Assembly (NCBI RefSeq): GCF_003721565.1
Contig: NZ_RJJE01000017.1
Coordinates: 794,636 to 858,635, forward strand
DNA: 64,000 nucleotides
Source: Rufibacter immobilis
GTDB lineage: Bacteria; Bacteroidota; Bacteroidia; Cytophagales; Hymenobacteraceae
Direction of reading: 5' to 3'
Positions 53,391-61,633 of this stretch are shown one piece after another. The position numbers and the translations under genes are program-made. The notes below the pieces were generated by a model. The model made no database searches. It saw only the letters and a list, made by a program, of their open reading frames with translations, and had not been told where the DNA came from. Positions within the stretch are counted from its first letter, which is position 1; each line of letters starts with the position of its first letter.

Positions 53391-53971
53391 TGAAAATCGT
53401 CATCGTAGATTATAAAGCCGGAAACGTGCAGAGCGTACTCTTCGCGCTGGAACGACTTGGTGCCCAGGCTACCGTTTCTTCCAACGCCGAGGAAATTAAG
53501 AGCGCAGACAAGGTGATTTTCCCGGGCGTGGGCGAGGCTTCCTCGGCCATGCGCGCCCTCAAAGCGAATAACCTGGACACGCTGTTGCCTACCTTAACGC
53601 AGCCTTTTCTGGGCGTTTGTCTGGGCATGCAATTGCTCTGCCAACACTCAGAGGAAGGCGATACCGAGATGCTGAACATCATTCCGGTGCCCGTACGCAA
53701 GTTTGATGCGGCTATCAAAGTACCGCACATGGGCTGGAACAATCTGCACCACCTCAAGAGCGGTTTATTCGCTGGTATCAAGGAAGATGAATATGCCTAC
53801 TTCGTGCACAGCTTCTATGCGCCGGTCACGGAGCATACCATTGCGCAGAGTTCGTATCCAGAGCCGTTCAGTGCCGCCTTGCAGTACAAAAACTTCTACG
53901 CCGTTCAGTTTCATACCGAGAAAAGCGGTCCCGCGGGGGCGCACATTCTCCAGAACTTCTTAAATCTCTAA
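53390..53971 (+). CDS. hisH: Imidazole glycerol phosphate synthase, glutaminase subunit
   Basis: A 193-residue class I glutamine amidotransferase. The nucleophile Cys is in FLGVCLGMQLL; the His and Glu of the triad are in YAVQFHTEKSG. KVIFPGVGEASSAM is the oxyanion-side loop. It supplies ammonia to HisF. It overlaps hisB and lies 3 nt from hisA. Confidence 0.97.
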   Translation: MKIVIVDYKAGNVQSVLFALERLGAQATVSSNAEEIKSADKVIFPGVGEASSAMRALKANNLDTLLPTLTQPFLGVCLGMQLLCQHSEEGDTEMLNIIPVPVRKFDAAIKVPHMGWNNLHHLKSGLFAGIKEDEYAYFVHSFYAPVTEHTIAQSSYPEPFSAALQYKNFYAVQFHTEKSGPAGAHILQNFLNL

Positions 53972-53974
53972 GCC

Positions 53975-54694
53975 ATGGAAATTATTCCAGCAATAGATCT
54001 GATTGAGGGCAAATGCGTCCGGTTGACCGAGGGTGACTTCGCGCAGCAGACCACTTACCACTCAGACCCCGTGGAGGTAGCCAAACAGTTTGAAGGCCTC
54101 GGGCTGCGCCGCCTGCACCTGGTGGACCTGGACGGTGCCCGCGCCAAACAGCCGGTGAACCTGCCGGTGCTGGCCCGCATTGCCCGCGAGACCAGCCTGC
54201 ACATTGACTACGGCGGAGGCCTGCAAAGCAGCGAAGCCATTCAACAAGCTTTTGATGCAGGTGCCCAGCAGGTCACCGCCGGCAGCATTGCCGTGCGCGA
54301 ACCCAAGACCGTGCAGAAATGGTTGAAGGAATATGGTGCCGATAAAATTATTGTGGGCGCCGATTTCAAAGACAACCGCATCGCCATCAATGCCTGGGCC
54401 GAGCAGAGCGACCTCACCTTGGAGGCGTTTTTGACCTCTTTTTCTGAAAAAGGCGCTAAAACGTTCATCTGCACTGATGTGAGCAAAGACGGAAAACTGC
54501 AGGGATCCTCGCTGGAGATTTACCAGCAGTTGATTACAAAGTTCCCCACCTTGCAGTTCATCGCCAGCGGCGGCGTGACTACCATTGAAGAAGTCCGTCA
54601 GCTCCGCGATGCCGGTTTGCATGGCGCCATCATCGGCAAAGCCATCTATGAGGGTACCATTAAGTTGGAAGACCTGGCTAAGGAAGTTCGGTAG
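53975..54694 (+). CDS. hisA: ProFAR isomerase
   Basis: A 239-residue TIM-barrel isomerase. The N-terminal Asp is in IIPAIDLIEGKCVRLTEGD; the C-terminal catalytic Asp is in ICTDVSKDGKLQG; the phosphate sites include YGGGLQSSEA and IASGGVTTIEE. Positions 54424-54464 resemble the palindromic family and encode AFLTSFSEKGAKTF, on the way to the catalytic Asp. It acts between HisIE and HisHF. Confidence 0.97.
   Translation: MEIIPAIDLIEGKCVRLTEGDFAQQTTYHSDPVEVAKQFEGLGLRRLHLVDLDGARAKQPVNLPVLARIARETSLHIDYGGGLQSSEAIQQAFDAGAQQVTAGSIAVREPKTVQKWLKEYGADKIIVGADFKDNRIAINAWAEQSDLTLEAFLTSFSEKGAKTFICTDVSKDGKLQGSSLEIYQQLITKFPTLQFIASGGVTTIEEVRQLRDAGLHGAIIGKAIYEGTIKLEDLAKEVR
54424..54464. repeat. Palindromic-repeat-like segment inside hisA
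   Basis: GGCGTTTTTGACCTCTTTTT then CTGAAAAAGGCGCTAAAACG matches the TTTTTCTGAAAA family variants on both arms. Confidence 0.6.
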
Positions 54695-54712
54695 CGTTCT
54701 ACTGGCTATTAA

Positions 54713-54842
54713 CTGGCGCGAGTCTCCATACTCGTGACAAAGGATGATGCGAGTCTCCAGACTCGCCGGGAACCACCAGCCGGAATACGGGAGTCTGGAG
54801 ACTCCACGCATCCGTGGGCACGAGTCCAGAGACTCGCGCCAA
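54713..54842. repeat. 129-bp terminal-inverted-repeat element, copy B
   Basis: CTGGCGCGAGTCTCCATACT at the left and CACGAGTCCAGAGACTCGCG at the right give the same termini as copy A. Copies A and B differ in the interior but keep the GAGTCT..AGACTC palindromes. Confidence 0.85.
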
Positions 54843-54863
54843 TTGAATTCATAAATTGTAAAG

Positions 54864-54906
54864 TTGTTTTAGAGCTGTTTTCAGAAAAAGAGCCCCGAAA
54901 CGCAAT
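54864..54906. repeat. Chromosomal palindromic repeat, copy 13
   Basis: TTGTTTTAGAGCTGTTTT, CAG, AAAAAGAGCCCCGAAACGCAA: same family, with GAAACG in place of TAAACG. Confidence 0.8.
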
Positions 54907-54974
54907 TAAGAACAAATCAGAAAAGCCTGAAAGTCCCTCTCCGTGGGAGAGGGATTTAGGGTGAGGTCAACCAA

Positions 54975-55727
54975 ATGCTCACAAAACGAATTATCCCTTG
55001 CCTAGACATTAAGAACGGACGTACTGTGAAGGGCGTGCGGTTTGAAGACATCCGGGATGCCGGCGACCCGGTGGAACTGGCGGCGCTGTACGCCAAACAA
55101 GGCGCCGACGAACTGGTGTTTCTGGACATCACCGCCACTAATGAAAAGCGGAAGACCCTGGTGGAACTGGTGCGCGAAGTGGCCCGCTACATTGACATTC
55201 CGTTTACCGTGGGCGGCGGCATTAGTGCCGTGGAAGACGTGGAAGTGCTGTTACAGAACGGTGCCGATAAAGTATCGGTGAACTCCTCGGCCATTCACCG
55301 TCCGGAGCTGATCACGGAGCTGGCCAGCCGGTTCGGAAGCCAGTGCGTGACCGTGGCCATTGACACCAAAAGCACCCCGGAAGGATGGAAAGTTTTCAGC
55401 AAAGCGGGCACCATGGATACAGGCCTGTGGGCCATGGACTGGGCCAAAGAAGTAGTGGAACGCGGCGCCGGAGAGATTCTGCTTACGTCCATGAGCAACG
55501 ATGGTACAAAGAACGGCTTCGCGCTAGACATTACGGGGGAGATTTCCCGTAACGTGATTGTGCCGGTCATCGCCTCCGGCGGAGCCGGGAATGCCCAACA
55601 CTTCTTAGATGTTTTTGAAGCTGGGGCCGATGCCGCGCTGGCTGCCAGTATCTTTCACTTCCAGGAAGTACCGCTGCCCGGACTGAAGCAGTTTTTAGCA
55701 GAGAATAAGATTGATATTCGTATTTGA
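54975..55727 (+). CDS. hisF: Imidazole glycerol phosphate synthase, cyclase subunit
   Basis: A 250-residue TIM-barrel. The catalytic Asp pair is in [19 protein letters not shown] and [14 protein letters not shown]; phosphate sites are [13 protein letters not shown] and [13 protein letters not shown]. With HisH it makes imidazole glycerol phosphate and AICAR. It follows a 280-nt repeat-filled gap, and its stop codon lies at the edge of the next inverted repeat. Confidence 0.97.
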   Translation: MLTKRIIPCLDIKNGRTVKGVRFEDIRDAGDPVELAALYAKQGADELVFLDITATNEKRKTLVELVREVARYIDIPFTVGGGISAVEDVEVLLQNGADKVSVNSSAIHRPELITELASRFGSQCVTVAIDTKSTPEGWKVFSKAGTMDTGLWAMDWAKEVVERGAGEILLTSMSNDGTKNGFALDITGEISRNVIVPVIASGGAGNAQHFLDVFEAGADAALAASIFHFQEVPLPGLKQFLAENKIDIRI

Positions 55728-55797
55728 GATATAAGACACAAGACATATAAGAAGAGAAAAAATCTTATGTTTTGAGTCTTATATCTTGTGTCTCAAC
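55725..55797. repeat. Inverted repeat in the hisF-hisIE gap
   Basis: TGAGATATAAGACACAAGAC against its partner ending TCTTATATCTTGTGTCTCA: imperfect arms of about 30 bp, AT-rich, filling almost all of the 79-nt gap. Confidence 0.7.
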
Positions 55798-55806
55798 CAC
55801 AAACAA

Positions 55807-56457
55807 ATGACCATAGATTTCAAAAAAGGAGAGGGGCTGGTGCCCGCCATCATACAGAATGCCGCCACCGGAAAAGTACTGATGCTGGGCTACATGAACG
55901 AAGAAGCCTTTCAGCAGACACAAACAACCGGCTTGGTCACCTTTTTCTCCCGTTCCAAGAACCGCCTCTGGACCAAAGGCGAAAGCTCCGGCAATACGCT
56001 CCAAGTGGTGAAGATAGAACTGGACTGCGATCAGGACACGCTCCTGATTCTGGTAAATCCCACCGGGCCCGCCTGTCACCGCAACACCGAAACCTGCTTT
56101 GATGTGGAGGGAGATGCAGATTCTTACCACCAAAGAAGTTTCCAGAACTTTTCACCTACTGAGAAAGCCTTGCAGTTCATCTCCAAGCTGGAACAAACCA
56201 TCAAAGAGCGGCGCAGAAATCCAATAGAAGGTTCTTACACCAACTTCCTGTTTGACAAAGGTCTGAACAAAATGGCCCAGAAAGTAGGCGAAGAGGCCGT
56301 GGAGGTAGTCATTGACGCGGTAGCCGGTAAAACCGATACCATGAAAGGCGAAGCGGCTGATTTGATTTTCCACCTGCTGGTGCTGCTGGAAGCTTCTGGT
56401 CTTTCATTAGCGGAGGTAGTGCAAGTGTTGGAGAGCCGGCACAAACCCAGAGAGTAG
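55807..56457 (+). CDS. hisI: Bifunctional phosphoribosyl-AMP cyclohydrolase/phosphoribosyl-ATP pyrophosphatase
   Basis: A 216-residue HisIE fusion; ATG 55807. The cyclohydrolase (1-110) shows LMLGYMNEEAFQQT, LWTKGESSGN and the zinc site in the ACHRNTETCF segment. The pyrophosphatase (about 115-205) has GEEAVEVVIDAVAGKTDTMK and GEAADLIFHLLVLLEA. It performs steps two and three of the pathway, completing the set encoded here. It is the last gene of the operon and ends at a terminator. Confidence 0.96.
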   Translation: MTIDFKKGEGLVPAIIQNAATGKVLMLGYMNEEAFQQTQTTGLVTFFSRSKNRLWTKGESSGNTLQVVKIELDCDQDTLLILVNPTGPACHRNTETCFDVEGDADSYHQRSFQNFSPTEKALQFISKLEQTIKERRRNPIEGSYTNFLFDKGLNKMAQKVGEEAVEVVIDAVAGKTDTMKGEAADLIFHLLVLLEASGLSLAEVVQVLESRHKPRE

Positions 56458-56459
56458 TA

Positions 56460-56497
56460 CTAAAAAAGCCACGCCCAAAAGGTGTGGCTTTTTTAGT
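56460..56497. terminator. Terminator after the his operon
   Basis: CTAAAAAAGCCAC pairs with GTGGCTTTTTTAG; A and T runs make it usable on both strands between hisIE and the convergent tetR-type gene. Confidence 0.9.
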
Positions 56498-56503
56498 ACG
56501 GCT

Positions 56504-57076
56504 TTAGCCATTCAAGTAATTTTTAAGTTGGAGCAAATACCTGATCACTACATCCTGCAATGGAAAAGTAGGCAGGGTAAGGTAATGCTGAGCAATACCG
56601 TCTAAAGTGGCCAGCATCAGGGCAGCCTCCGCCGAGGGGGAGTGGGAGCCCGCCGCAGCAAGTTTGCTAGTTAACATAGTACTCTGCATCCATGACTCAT
56701 TCTCCTCCTCTGTCCCCATGGCTTTCAATACTGCTGGTTGCATACGCAGGCTGTGGTGCAGCCGCCAAAAGGTAGGATTTTGCTGCAAGGCCTCAAAGGT
56801 GCTGCGTACATGATGCTCTATGTACTGAAAAGGGGGGACTCCCTCAGCGGGTTGTTTCAGAAAAGCCTTGTTCGCTTGCCTCGCTTTTAACATGATCCCC
56901 TTCAGCAGTTCTTCCTTACTGCTGTAGTAGTTGTACAACAAGCCTAAAGATACACCCGCCTTTTCTGCGATCTTCCTGATGGAGGTACGGTCATACCCTT
57001 CCTCAGCGAACAATACCATAGCCACGTCCTGAATTTTCTGAACCGTTTCCTCACGCTGAATTTCTCGTTTATTCAT
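56504..57076 (-). CDS. TetR/AcrR family regulator
   Basis: A 190-residue repressor. The N-terminal helix-turn-helix is IQDVAMVLFAEEGYDRTSIR followed by IAEKAGVSLGLLYNYYSSKE, typical of the family. The C-terminal ligand domain is Leu-rich and unspecific. No efflux or enzyme gene is adjacent, so the target is unknown. A palindrome TGAACGTTTGTTCA lies 7 nt before the start and could be an autoregulatory operator. Confidence 0.9.
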   Translation of the reverse strand: MNKREIQREETVQKIQDVAMVLFAEEGYDRTSIRKIAEKAGVSLGLLYNYYSSKEELLKGIMLKARQANKAFLKQPAEGVPPFQYIEHHVRSTFEALQQNPTFWRLHHSLRMQPAVLKAMGTEEENESWMQSTMLTSKLAAAGSHSPSAEAALMLATLDGIAQHYLTLPTFPLQDVVIRYLLQLKNYLNG

Positions 57077-57083
57077 AAATGAT

Positions 57084-57097
57084 TGAACGTTTGTTCA
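57084..57097. promoter_or_regulatory. Putative operator of the TetR-type gene
   Basis: TGAACGTTTGTTCA: 5-bp perfect arms with 4-nt centre, 7 nt before the start codon. TetR operators are palindromes in this place; binding is inferred. Confidence 0.5.
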
Positions 57098-57131
57098 TTT
57101 TTTTATTATTTTAAAGTAATTGCTAAAAAAA

Positions 57132-57173
57132 GGCGTTTAGGGGCTGTTATTCCAAAAACAGCCCCTAAACGCC
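57132..57173 (-). repeat. Palindromic repeat copy 14, likely terminator of the LytTR gene
   Basis: GGCGTTTAGGGGCTGTTATT, CC, AAAAACAGCCCCTAAACGCC (one mismatch). On the minus strand it is followed by seven T, placing a terminator after the LytTR gene. Confidence 0.85.
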
Positions 57174-57197
57174 AGGAATAAAAATGAATCTAAATTG

Positions 57198-57920
57198 TTA
57201 AAGCTTGTTGATGCGGCTGTAGAATTTGCTCTGGTAAGAGCCGCCAATAGGGATGTACTTGTCCTGCATAAGCACTGAATCATCCTCAATCAGTTCAATC
57301 TTCTTGAGGTTGATAATGAAGGACCGGTGAATGCGCAGAAACATCTCAGGGGGTAGTTTCTGGTCAATCGCGCTCATAGTAGTATAGACAATGTGTTTCT
57401 TGTTGTCCGTGTTAATCACCACATAGTCACCGCGGGCCTCTATGTAAGAGATATTGTTCAGGTTCAGCTTAATGATCTTGTTGTCTACCTTTACAAATAG
57501 CTCATCGGGTGCAGCGGCAGCCGGGGCAGGAGCCGCCGCTGCTGTATTTTCCAATTTCTTCACCACGTTCAGCACGGCTTGGGTGAAACGGGTGAACTCC
57601 ACCGGTTTCATCAGGTAATCGGCTACCTGTAGCTCAAAGGCCTGTAGCGCGAAATCTTTGTGGGAAGTGATCAGGATGGTTTGCGGCTTAGAAGGCAGCG
57701 TACGCAGCAATTCCAGCCCGGTCATTTCTGGCATTTCCACGTCCAGGAACAGCAGGTCTACACCGTCATTTTGCAAAAGCCAAGCCAGGCCCTCTACACT
57801 GGAGCCAAAAACTTGTACCAGTTCAAGGGAGGGAGTGGCCTTAATGTGGCGCTCCAGAATCAAGCGACTCAGTTCATCGTCGTCTATGACAATTGTTCGG
57901 ATCGGGGTCTCCTTTTTCAA
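57198..57920 (-). CDS. LytTR-family response regulator
   Basis: A 240-residue regulator with a TTG start (MKKETPIRTIVIDDDELSR); no in-frame ATG lies upstream. The receiver domain has the DDD acid pocket, the phosphoacceptor Asp in LLFLDVEMPEMTGLELL, the Thr/Ser in ILITSHKDF, and the Lys in YLMKPVEF. An Ala/Pro linker follows. The LytTR DNA-binding domain begins near residue 140 (FVKVDNKIIKLNLNNISYIE, FLRIHRSFIIN). The histidine kinase partner is not nearby. It is divergent from the C39-RimK operon across a 247-nt gap in which I see no clear promoter. Confidence 0.93.
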   Translation of the reverse strand: MKKETPIRTIVIDDDELSRLILERHIKATPSLELVQVFGSSVEGLAWLLQNDGVDLLFLDVEMPEMTGLELLRTLPSKPQTILITSHKDFALQAFELQVADYLMKPVEFTRFTQAVLNVVKKLENTAAAAPAPAAAAPDELFVKVDNKIIKLNLNNISYIEARGDYVVINTDNKKHIVYTTMSAIDQKLPPEMFLRIHRSFIINLKKIELIEDDSVLMQDKYIPIGGSYQSKFYSRINKL

Positions 57921-58167
57921 TAGCCTGTAGTTAAAATGAAGAATGGATTACGGTAAACTCCAAATATATCACTCTTAACCGTTCCCACGGCATTTTATAC
58001 ACTGAAAGCATGAAAAACAAATGGTTAGGCAACTTTAAATAGTGCCGAAAACAAGTGTCCATTAGTGCTTCGTGATTACGATGCAGAATGTTACGTTCTA
58101 TCCGGTTTTATTTCTAGTAACCTGTAAGTAGAAACACGTATAAGTGAGTCAAAAAGATTAAGAAGAC

Positions 58168-58899
58168 GTGCTTCCAGTAAAACTACTCAATTCGCTCCGG
58201 ATTCTCACCCAACCAGATGATTCCACCTGCGGTCCTACCAGTTTACATGCCGTTTACCAATATTACCAGGACATACTCCCCCTGGAGCAGGTAATTTCTG
58301 AAGTATCATTCCTGGAGGAAGGTGGCACGCTGGGCGTCATGTTAGGATGCCATGCTCTGCGCAGAGGCTACAGGGCCAGAATCTATACCTATAACCTGCA
58401 CGTGTTTGACCCCACCTGGTTCAAGCTGAAGAACGATGATTTGGTTAAAAACCTGCGGGAGCAGATGCTTTATAAAGGTGACCCCAAACTGCACATAGCC
58501 AGCAAGGCCTACATTGAATTTTTGGAGCTGGGGGGCGAAATCTGTCACAAAGACTTAACCGTTGACCTACTGGACAATTACTTCTCCAAGGGAATTCCGC
58601 TGCTCACCGGGCTCAGCGCCACCTACCTGTACAACTGCGCCCGGGAGCGCACCAATGACCGTGGTGAGGCAATCTATGACGATGTACGGGGGGAGCCGCT
58701 TGGGCATTTTGTGGTCCTGGCCGGTTTTGACAATGAACAGGAAAAAGAGCACGTGATTGTGGCTGATCCTTATCAGGAAAACCCGCTTTTCAGAAACAAC
58801 TATTATAATGTGACTATCTCCCGCCTGATCAATGCCATCATGCTGGGCATCGTTACCTATGATGCCAATCTGTTGGCCATAGAACCTAAAGCATCCTAA
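58168..58899 (+). CDS. C39-like papain-fold peptidase
   Basis: A 243-residue protein; GTG start. It carries a papain-like C39 catalytic set: Cys in QPDDSTCGPTSLHAVYQYY, His in GHFVVLAGFD, and Asp in VIVADPYQEN. No signal peptide and no transporter domain, so it is cytoplasmic and not part of a bacteriocin exporter. It is followed 29 nt later by an ATP-grasp ligase, so it likely cleaves or transfers acyl groups on the ligase product. This pairing is the start of a four-gene operon. Confidence 0.85.
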   Translation: MLPVKLLNSLRILTQPDDSTCGPTSLHAVYQYYQDILPLEQVISEVSFLEEGGTLGVMLGCHALRRGYRARIYTYNLHVFDPTWFKLKNDDLVKNLREQMLYKGDPKLHIASKAYIEFLELGGEICHKDLTVDLLDNYFSKGIPLLTGLSATYLYNCARERTNDRGEAIYDDVRGEPLGHFVVLAGFDNEQEKEHVIVADPYQENPLFRNNYYNVTISRLINAIMLGIVTYDANLLAIEPKAS

Positions 58900-58928
58900 A
58901 CCAATACCCATAGAACACTCCAACCTTC

Positions 58929-60395
58929 ATGCGCAAACTAGTAGTGGTCAATAATACCAAAGACTGGGATCTTGACGTAGAAGATGTAGAAGTGGTTGAC
59001 GCGCAACGTTACCTCACAGACCCTACTTATACAGAGCTTAAAAGCGCCCGCATCTTTAACCTGTGCCGGTCCTATAAATACCAAAGCAGCGGCTATTATG
59101 TCTCACTTCTGGCAGAAGCCCGGGGCCACAGGCCCATTCCCAACGTGACCACTATCCAGGATTTAAAGTCGCAGACCATTGTGCGGGCTATCACGGATGA
59201 AATCAATGAGACCATCCAGAAGAGTCTGTCAAAGCTAAAGTCCAAAAACTTCACCTTGAGCATTTATTTTGGGCAGAACGTGGCCAAGCAGTACGAGAAG
59301 CTGAGCAAGCAGCTGCATGACCTGTTTCAGGCCCCTCTGCTTCGGGCACAGTTTGTCTATAATAAAGAGTGGACGCTGGAAAGCATCAGTCCCATCCCGG
59401 TGAACGAGGTGCCGGAACATCACCTACGGGATCTGTATAGATTTTCTAAGGCCTACTTTGCCCGCAACCGCTTTGCCGGAAGCCGCATCAACAAGAAGAT
59501 CTATGACCTGGCCATTCTGGTGAACCACGCCGATGCTGATCCGCCGTCTAACGACAAAGCCATTCAGAACTTTATGGAGGCTGCCGAAGGGCTAGGATTC
59601 TATACTGAACTTATCACCAAGGAAGACTACCGACGGCTTTCTGAGTTTGATGCGCTGTTCATCAGGGAAACTACCTCTGTGAACCACCATACCTACCGTT
59701 TCGCGCGCAGAGCCCATGCCGAGGGGTTGGTGGTCATTGATGATCCTGTATCTATTTTGCGCTGCACGAACAAAGTATATCTGGCCGAGCTGCTCACCAA
59801 AGCCAAAGTTTCCATTCCCAAGAGCATGATCATCCACAGGGAGAACTGTTGTAAAGTGGTGGAGGAACTAGGTCTGCCGTGCGTGCTCAAGAAACCCGAT
59901 TCTTCTTTCTCCCAGGGCGTGGTGAAAGTAAAAACCGAGGAGGAACTCGCTGAGCAATTGCAGGAGATGCTGTCAGAGTCAGATTTGATTATTGGCCAGG
60001 AATTCACCCCCACTGATTTTGACTGGCGCATTGGTGTACTGGACAAGCAGCCGCTGTATGCCTGTAAATACTTTATGGCCAAAGACCATTGGCAGATCTA
60101 CAACTGGGAAGGCAAAAAGAAAGACATCACCGGCGATTTTGAAACCGTTCCTTTTGAGCAGGTGCCTTTTTTTGTACTGCACACCGCCTTGAAAGCCGCC
60201 AATCTTATTGGCGACGGGTTATATGGCGTAGACTTAAAGGAAATAGATGGCAAGGCCTACGTGATTGAGGTGAACGATAATCCTAACATTGACCACGGGG
60301 TAGAGGATAAAATCCTGAAGAAAGATCTGTACCAGACCATTCTGAAATCCATCAAGCGCCGCATTGACAACCAAAAGAAATTTGAACAGGCATGA
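58929..60395 (+). CDS. RimK-like ATP-grasp ligase with RLAN domain
   Basis: A 488-residue protein. The N-terminal part (about 1-160) begins KLVVVNNTKDWDLDVEDVEV and matches the RimK-like ATP-grasp N-terminal (RLAN) domain. The C-terminal ATP-grasp (about 290-480) shows PCVLKKPDSSFSQGVVKV, an acidic magnesium site, and VDLKEIDGKAYVIEVNDNPN. RimK enzymes add amino acids, mostly Glu, to C-termini of proteins or peptides. The usual target in this system is unknown. The stop overlaps the next start (ATGA), so the products are likely made together. Confidence 0.9.
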   Translation: MRKLVVVNNTKDWDLDVEDVEVVDAQRYLTDPTYTELKSARIFNLCRSYKYQSSGYYVSLLAEARGHRPIPNVTTIQDLKSQTIVRAITDEINETIQKSLSKLKSKNFTLSIYFGQNVAKQYEKLSKQLHDLFQAPLLRAQFVYNKEWTLESISPIPVNEVPEHHLRDLYRFSKAYFARNRFAGSRINKKIYDLAILVNHADADPPSNDKAIQNFMEAAEGLGFYTELITKEDYRRLSEFDALFIRETTSVNHHTYRFARRAHAEGLVVIDDPVSILRCTNKVYLAELLTKAKVSIPKSMIIHRENCCKVVEELGLPCVLKKPDSSFSQGVVKVKTEEELAEQLQEMLSESDLIIGQEFTPTDFDWRIGVLDKQPLYACKYFMAKDHWQIYNWEGKKKDITGDFETVPFEQVPFFVLHTALKAANLIGDGLYGVDLKEIDGKAYVIEVNDNPNIDHGVEDKILKKDLYQTILKSIKRRIDNQKKFEQA

Positions 60396-61633
60396 GCTCC
60401 GTAAAGAAATTAGGTTTGTTTGAGGGCTACGGAGTAGAGATAGAATACATGATTGTAGACCAGGACACGCTGGAGGTTAAGCCCATCTCTGATGAAGTTC
60501 TTAAAGCCGAGGCCGGAATGTTGACCTCAGATGTGGAGCGGGACACCATGGCCTGGTCAAACGAACTGGTGCTTCATGTGCTGGAACTTAAAACCAACGG
60601 ACCGGCGGATTCACTCACAGACTTGGCCCATCAATTCCATACCGAAGTGCAACGGGTAAATACTTTGCTGTTGCCATTCAAGGCGATGTTGTTGCCTAGC
60701 GGTGCCCATCCGTTCATGGACCCGCATACCCAGACCGTGCTTTGGCCCCACGACGCCAGCGAGATCTACGAAGCCTACAACCGCATTTTCAACTGCCAGG
60801 GCCACGGCTGGTCTAACCTGCAAAGTACGCACGTGAACCTTCCGTTTGGGACGGATGAGGAATTTGGAAGACTTCATGCCGCCATAAGGTTGGTGCTGCC
60901 GCTCATCCCGGCGTTGAGTGCCGCTTCGCCTTTACTGGATGGGAAATTCACAGGTTATTTAGATGCCCGCCTGGAGGTGTACCGTACCAACCAACAGAAG
61001 ATTCCGCTTATTGCCGGTGAAGTAGTTCCAGAGGCGGTGTTCAGCCAAAAGGACTATGAGGCGGAGATTTTTGAGCCCATGTACCAGGCCATTGCGCCCT
61101 TTGATCCGGAGGGGGAACTACAGGACGAATTTCTCAATTCCCGAGGCGCCATTGCTAGGTTCAGTAGGGGGGCTATTGAAATCAGGATCATTGACAACCA
61201 GGAGTGCCCGCTCGCCGACATCGCCATTGTGGCCTTCGTTTCCGAAGTTTTGAAAAAACTGGTGGCTGAGCAGTGGAGCACCTATGCAGACCAACAGCAG
61301 GCAGACACTTCCAGGTTGGCAACCGTGTTCAGGGCCTCACTGAAAAACGGGTTTGAGACGATTATTGAGGATGCGGATTATCTGCGGCTTTTGGGCATGG
61401 CTGTTGAGAGAGCTTCCTTGCAGCAGGTGTGGCAACACCTGTGGCAGGAAATACGGGAAGAGAATACTTTGACAGCTGAAATACGCCACGCAATTGAGAC
61501 TATTTTGGAACAGGGGAACCTGTCCCAGAGAATTTTACAGGTTTTAGGGGAAAATCCTTCCTTAGAACAAATAAAAGGCGTATACAGACAGTTAGCTAAG
61601 TGTCTGGCTTATAATAAATTATTCACACCTTGA
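60392..61633 (+). CDS. GCS2-type glutamate-cysteine ligase family protein
   Basis: A 413-residue protein of the carboxylate-amine ligase GCS2 family (PF04107 type), a glutamine synthetase-like fold. It opens LGLFEGYGVEIEYMIVDQD, the first strand with the catalytic Glu pair; TNGPADSLTDL and GCQGHGWSN-like segments (NCQGHGWSNLQSTHVNLPFG) hold other metal and substrate residues. Cysteine is not necessarily the substrate. In a bacterium with bacillithiol, glutathione synthesis is not expected, which favours a special ligase role. Overlaps both neighbours by 4 nt. Confidence 0.88.
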   Translation: MSSVKKLGLFEGYGVEIEYMIVDQDTLEVKPISDEVLKAEAGMLTSDVERDTMAWSNELVLHVLELKTNGPADSLTDLAHQFHTEVQRVNTLLLPFKAMLLPSGAHPFMDPHTQTVLWPHDASEIYEAYNRIFNCQGHGWSNLQSTHVNLPFGTDEEFGRLHAAIRLVLPLIPALSAASPLLDGKFTGYLDARLEVYRTNQQKIPLIAGEVVPEAVFSQKDYEAEIFEPMYQAIAPFDPEGELQDEFLNSRGAIARFSRGAIEIRIIDNQECPLADIAIVAFVSEVLKKLVAEQWSTYADQQQADTSRLATVFRASLKNGFETIIEDADYLRLLGMAVERASLQQVWQHLWQEIREENTLTAEIRHAIETILEQGNLSQRILQVLGENPSLEQIKGVYRQLAKCLAYNKLFTP

